NCBI GenBank assembly: GCA_039795875.1
Contig: JBDKKY010000009.1
Coordinates: 1-31,773, forward strand
Source of the DNA: CAIZLB01 sp039795875
GTDB taxonomy: Bacteria > Patescibacteriota > Minisyncoccia > Phycocordibacterales > CAIZLB01
DNA length: 31,773 bases
Reading direction: 5' to 3'
Positions within the stretch are counted from its first letter, which is position 1, and the number at the start of each line of letters is the position of its first letter. Under the pieces are notes generated by a model, which saw only the letters and a program-made list of their open reading frames with translations, did not search any database and was not told the DNA's origin. Of this stretch, positions 29,565 through 31,773 are shown piece by piece. The position numbers were made by a program, and so were the translations under genes.

Positions 29565-30044
29565 CTACTGATACAAATGATAAATATTTGTCCTCCAATG
29601 TGTTGGCTCTGGATCTTGCATTGGACCAACGAGATATTCTTCGACGGCCACTGCGTCACTCGAGTAGGTGTATCCTTTGTCAGTCAATTCTTTGGCTGTT
29701 GCCATGTGAGCGTCGCTGAGTCCGTCATATGATCCTTCCAGTACATTCAAGATGGCTTTAGTTTCTGGAAGTTCGACTAGACTCAAGGCGGCGTCATCTA
29801 CACTTTCCAGATTGGCGATCGGAAAAGCGATGGCCATGTCTGTGCTCTGTTTATCCATCATGTCCCAAGTAAAATAGATAACTGTCCATGGTCCTGTCGG
29901 AGTAAGTCCATGTGAAGTCATGTATGCTCCAAGTTGCTTACCCGCGTCTTCATACATTTGTTTGTTGCTCACTTCTGAAAGAGCGATTGATTTTTTGAGT
30001 GCCAAATATTTTTTGGCACCGAATGTTGTTTCTGTGAATGTCAT
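29565..30044 (-). CDS. GyrI-like (AraC effector-binding type) small-molecule-binding protein
   Basis: A 159-residue stand-alone SHS2-fold protein. The GyrI-like pattern is clear in the C-terminal half: LEGSYDGLSDAHMATAKELTDKGYTYSSDAVAVEEYLVGPMQDPEPTHW holds the Y-x-G-L helix, the E-x-Y-L motif and the D-P-x-x-T/H turn, all typical. The N-terminal half (LGAYMTSHGLTPTGPWTVIYF) matches the first repeat. Such proteins bind varied small molecules and serve as drug-binding or regulatory domains. No DNA-binding part is present. The ATG at 30044 is 9 bp from the opposing start at 30054. Confidence 0.82.
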   Translation of the reverse strand: MTFTETTFGAKKYLALKKSIALSEVSNKQMYEDAGKQLGAYMTSHGLTPTGPWTVIYFTWDMMDKQSTDMAIAFPIANLESVDDAALSLVELPETKAILNVLEGSYDGLSDAHMATAKELTDKGYTYSSDAVAVEEYLVGPMQDPEPTHWRTNIYHLYQ

Positions 30045-30056
30045 ATAGTTAGTATG
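30042..30056. promoter_or_regulatory. Interlocked divergent promoters overlapping the start codons
   Basis: Minus -10 CATACT (30051-30056) overlaps the plus-strand ATG 30054, and plus -10 CATATA (30042-30047, extended TG) overlaps the minus-strand ATG 30044. Each spacer is 6 bases. Confidence 0.6.
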
Positions 30057-31031
30057 AATGAAAATGATATACTTGTCTATATGAAAGAGAAAGCCTTAAC
30101 AATGGCTAGATTGGGCGATTTAGAAGTAGACCCTGCTGGGTTTCAGCGTTTTGCTGCATTGAAGAAAGAGACGGCGGATTTGGAGATCTTTAGTAAAGAA
30201 GGAATGATGACGCAAGAAGGAGAGATAGATCAAGATAAAGCTTTGGCAGAATCATATGGTTTGAGTGCGGTGTTGATTGATATGGAGTGGGCATATGTAA
30301 AAAGTTTGGACAAAGATTATATAAAAGGTTTCCGTATTCCGTTTGATGAAGAATTCTGGATAGCATTTCAGAACCATTGTATGGAGATGTTGGGAGAAGG
30401 ACAAGATTATCTATTACGAAAATTGGACCGAATCATGGAGTTGGGTCCCGATAATTGGGATTCACTCCCTCGAGCGGAAAAGATTATTCTTAGGTATCTG
30501 TTTATCAAACAGCAACTTGGTGATAGAGCAGGATTTCCGTCGTTTAAAGATCTTGTCACATTCTACACTCGATTTGCAAAAGTCGCGTACGATAAATTTG
30601 AAGTGGAAAAAGGGCGAGTGATGACGCCGGAAGAATTTACTCATGTCTTACAACACCCGTCTTTCAATACTCGACTCGTGACATTGATGAATAATCACAG
30701 AGATTATGGTATTCCAGCTGTAACCACATTACATGAAGGTGGAGGAATGGGTGTTCAGGTAGATTTAAATAGAATAGATGTCTTTATGGACCCGGCATTT
30801 TTCGAAATCAGGGAAGATGGTGGTGGTCCTGTTTTGCATATTAAAGATGATTTTCTGGATCAGGTGAGAAAAGGCACAGCTGCCCACGTAGACAAATTAC
30901 ACCCCGATGCCAAACCAACAATTCTCCGTTGTCCTGTAGTATATACCGCCAAATTTCCAGAAATGGCGCAATGGATGTTTGAACAGTTGGCGTATCATTT
31001 AAACTTTGCAGGGGAGAGCGAGGAGGAGTAA
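30054..31031 (+). CDS. Soluble protein of unknown function
   Basis: A 325-residue acidic protein. The N-terminal two thirds is helical (KEKALTMARLGDL, FWIAFQNHCMEMLGEG, DLVTFYTRFAKVAYDKF) and the C-terminal third is beta-rich with two histidine-containing segments (AVTTLHEGGGMGVQVDLNRIDVFMD and TAAHVDKLHPDA). No family is recognised and no catalytic triad or zinc motif can be assigned. It has its own -10 overlapping the opposing start codon, and converges on the next gene with 3 bp between stop codons. Confidence 0.7.
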   Translation: MNENDILVYMKEKALTMARLGDLEVDPAGFQRFAALKKETADLEIFSKEGMMTQEGEIDQDKALAESYGLSAVLIDMEWAYVKSLDKDYIKGFRIPFDEEFWIAFQNHCMEMLGEGQDYLLRKLDRIMELGPDNWDSLPRAEKIILRYLFIKQQLGDRAGFPSFKDLVTFYTRFAKVAYDKFEVEKGRVMTPEEFTHVLQHPSFNTRLVTLMNNHRDYGIPAVTTLHEGGGMGVQVDLNRIDVFMDPAFFEIREDGGGPVLHIKDDFLDQVRKGTAAHVDKLHPDAKPTILRCPVVYTAKFPEMAQWMFEQLAYHLNFAGESEEE

Positions 31032-31034
31032 GAT

Positions 31035-31773
31035 CTAGCACCCCTCAATCTTTTTCACTAGTCCACGCAAATATTGATTCTGATCTACTTTTTGTCCATA
31101 TCCTCGCGCGACTTCATATAACCTGAACAAGAAATCCAACATATCTTTGTCATGAATTTCAATAGAAACCCCATCTTTCCAATTTACCAGATAAGCCACA
31201 TTTCTAAACATCATCAATTCACTGGAAGCGTGTAAATATTTTTTATCAACGTATACCATATCAGTTGCACGGCCGATAAAACTTTTTAGAGAATTGAGAG
31301 CATTCTTTGGATCTTTTTTGGCCAGATACTGATACATCGAAGTATAATAGTCTTCCTGCAGAACTGCCTCGATAATAATTCCTTTTTCACGAATGGCATC
31401 TTGTATTGGTGTTAGATCTTTTTGCCATTGTAGATTTTTCATCACATTCAACATAGAAAATGTTGGCTGAATGCCGTATACACGTTCGCCAGGTTTCAGA
31501 CGTGCCACTTTTTCAAAAACAGAATATACAGCTTTGATATCTCTGTGAACAATAAAACCAGAATTCTCTTTTGCCACCTGCACAGTTCCTTTATGTGTCA
31601 CCGAGGCCAGATTGGATAAATTGGTGGCAATAGATTCTGCTGATTCAATACTCCAATATCGTCGTCGTCCTTCTCGTACAAAATCAATCAACCCTCTTTT
31701 TTTAAGAATGTTCAAAACAGGGTAGAGGGTCATGCGGGGGATACGAGTGGCTCGAACGATATAAGCGATGATG
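31035..31773 (-). CDS. TrmB-like transcriptional regulator, 5' end outside window
   Basis: The protein is open to the window edge. Upstream of the ATG at 31733 the frame continues as I-I-A-Y-I-V-R-A-T-R-I-P-R, which with MTLYPVLNILKKRGLIDFVREGRRRYWS forms a complete winged helix-turn-helix; so the gene starts beyond the window. The C-terminal part (about 170 residues) has a TrmB-type effector-like domain with a long helix KDLTPIQDAIREKGIIIEAV and the YGIQPTFSMLNVMKNLQW segment. It resembles the TrmB-like gene at 25498 only at the architecture level. Confidence 0.75.
   Translation of the reverse strand, partial: IIAYIVRATRIPRMTLYPVLNILKKRGLIDFVREGRRRYWSIESAESIATNLSNLASVTHKGTVQVAKENSGFIVHRDIKAVYSVFEKVARLKPGERVYGIQPTFSMLNVMKNLQWQKDLTPIQDAIREKGIIIEAVLQEDYYTSMYQYLAKKDPKNALNSLKSFIGRATDMVYVDKKYLHASSELMMFRNVAYLVNWKDGVSIEIHDKDMLDFLFRLYEVARGYGQKVDQNQYLRGLVKKIEGC

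Noticed and set aside
1..31773. CRISPR arrays, insertion sequences, integrase or attachment sites
   Set aside because: No regularly spaced repeats, transposase or recombinase genes or flanking direct repeats were seen, so the cassette idea rests on composition and layout only.

Overview
The window looks like a chromosomal stretch of a Candidate Phyla Radiation bacterium (Patescibacteria, probably Parcubacteria-like). The reasons are a divergent MraY-FtsW-MurG cluster, many small membrane proteins and single-domain enzymes, a giant surface protein with a C-terminal S74 chaperone, almost no Shine-Dalgarno sequences, very short gaps and standard stop codons (TGA is used as a stop). No rRNA, tRNA, CRISPR array or insertion sequence was seen.

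Layout. Bases 1-4187 hold an envelope cluster: the 3' part of a D-Ala-D-Ala carboxypeptidase, mraY, ftsW and murG. A DUF378 membrane protein and a terminator follow. Bases 4543-9397 hold a 1432-residue fibre-like surface protein with an S74 autochaperone domain, and a membrane-anchored partner. Bases 9404-13830 hold a membrane protein, a tentative YdcF-like protein, a hibernation factor, a VOC protein, and a response regulator divergent from a Met/His-rich membrane protein plus histidine kinase. Bases 13850-23178 form an accessory stretch in which AT-rich plus-strand genes (M3 peptidase, ASCH protein, small membrane protein, DUF4230, SET, Nudix, histidine phosphatase) mostly alternate with GC-richer minus-strand genes of unknown function. 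Bases 23180-31773 hold a structured leader with a peptidoglycan-binding protein, a TspO-like protein, a candidate structured ncRNA, two TrmB-like regulators (one running off the window), an SPFH protein, an orphan PemK/MazF-like toxin, a PhnB-like protein, a GyrI-like protein and two unknowns.

Two expression styles run through the window. About eighteen genes, nearly all AT-rich, have a -10 box ending 6-9 bases before the start codon and no Shine-Dalgarno, so their mRNAs should be leaderless or nearly so. A second class of GC-richer single-gene units has a near-consensus -35/-10 pair, a real 5' leader (30-145 nt) that in six of seven cases ends in a C/A-rich, G-poor stretch without Shine-Dalgarno, and usually a GC-rich hairpin terminator just past the stop. 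Several leaders carry strong hairpins; the one at 18768-18854 looks like a riboswitch. These alternating units, the interlocked divergent leaderless promoters (28433-28454, 30042-30056) and the candidate ncRNA at 25189-25428 are the best candidates for undescribed biology. All functions are read from sequence motifs; no database search was run.
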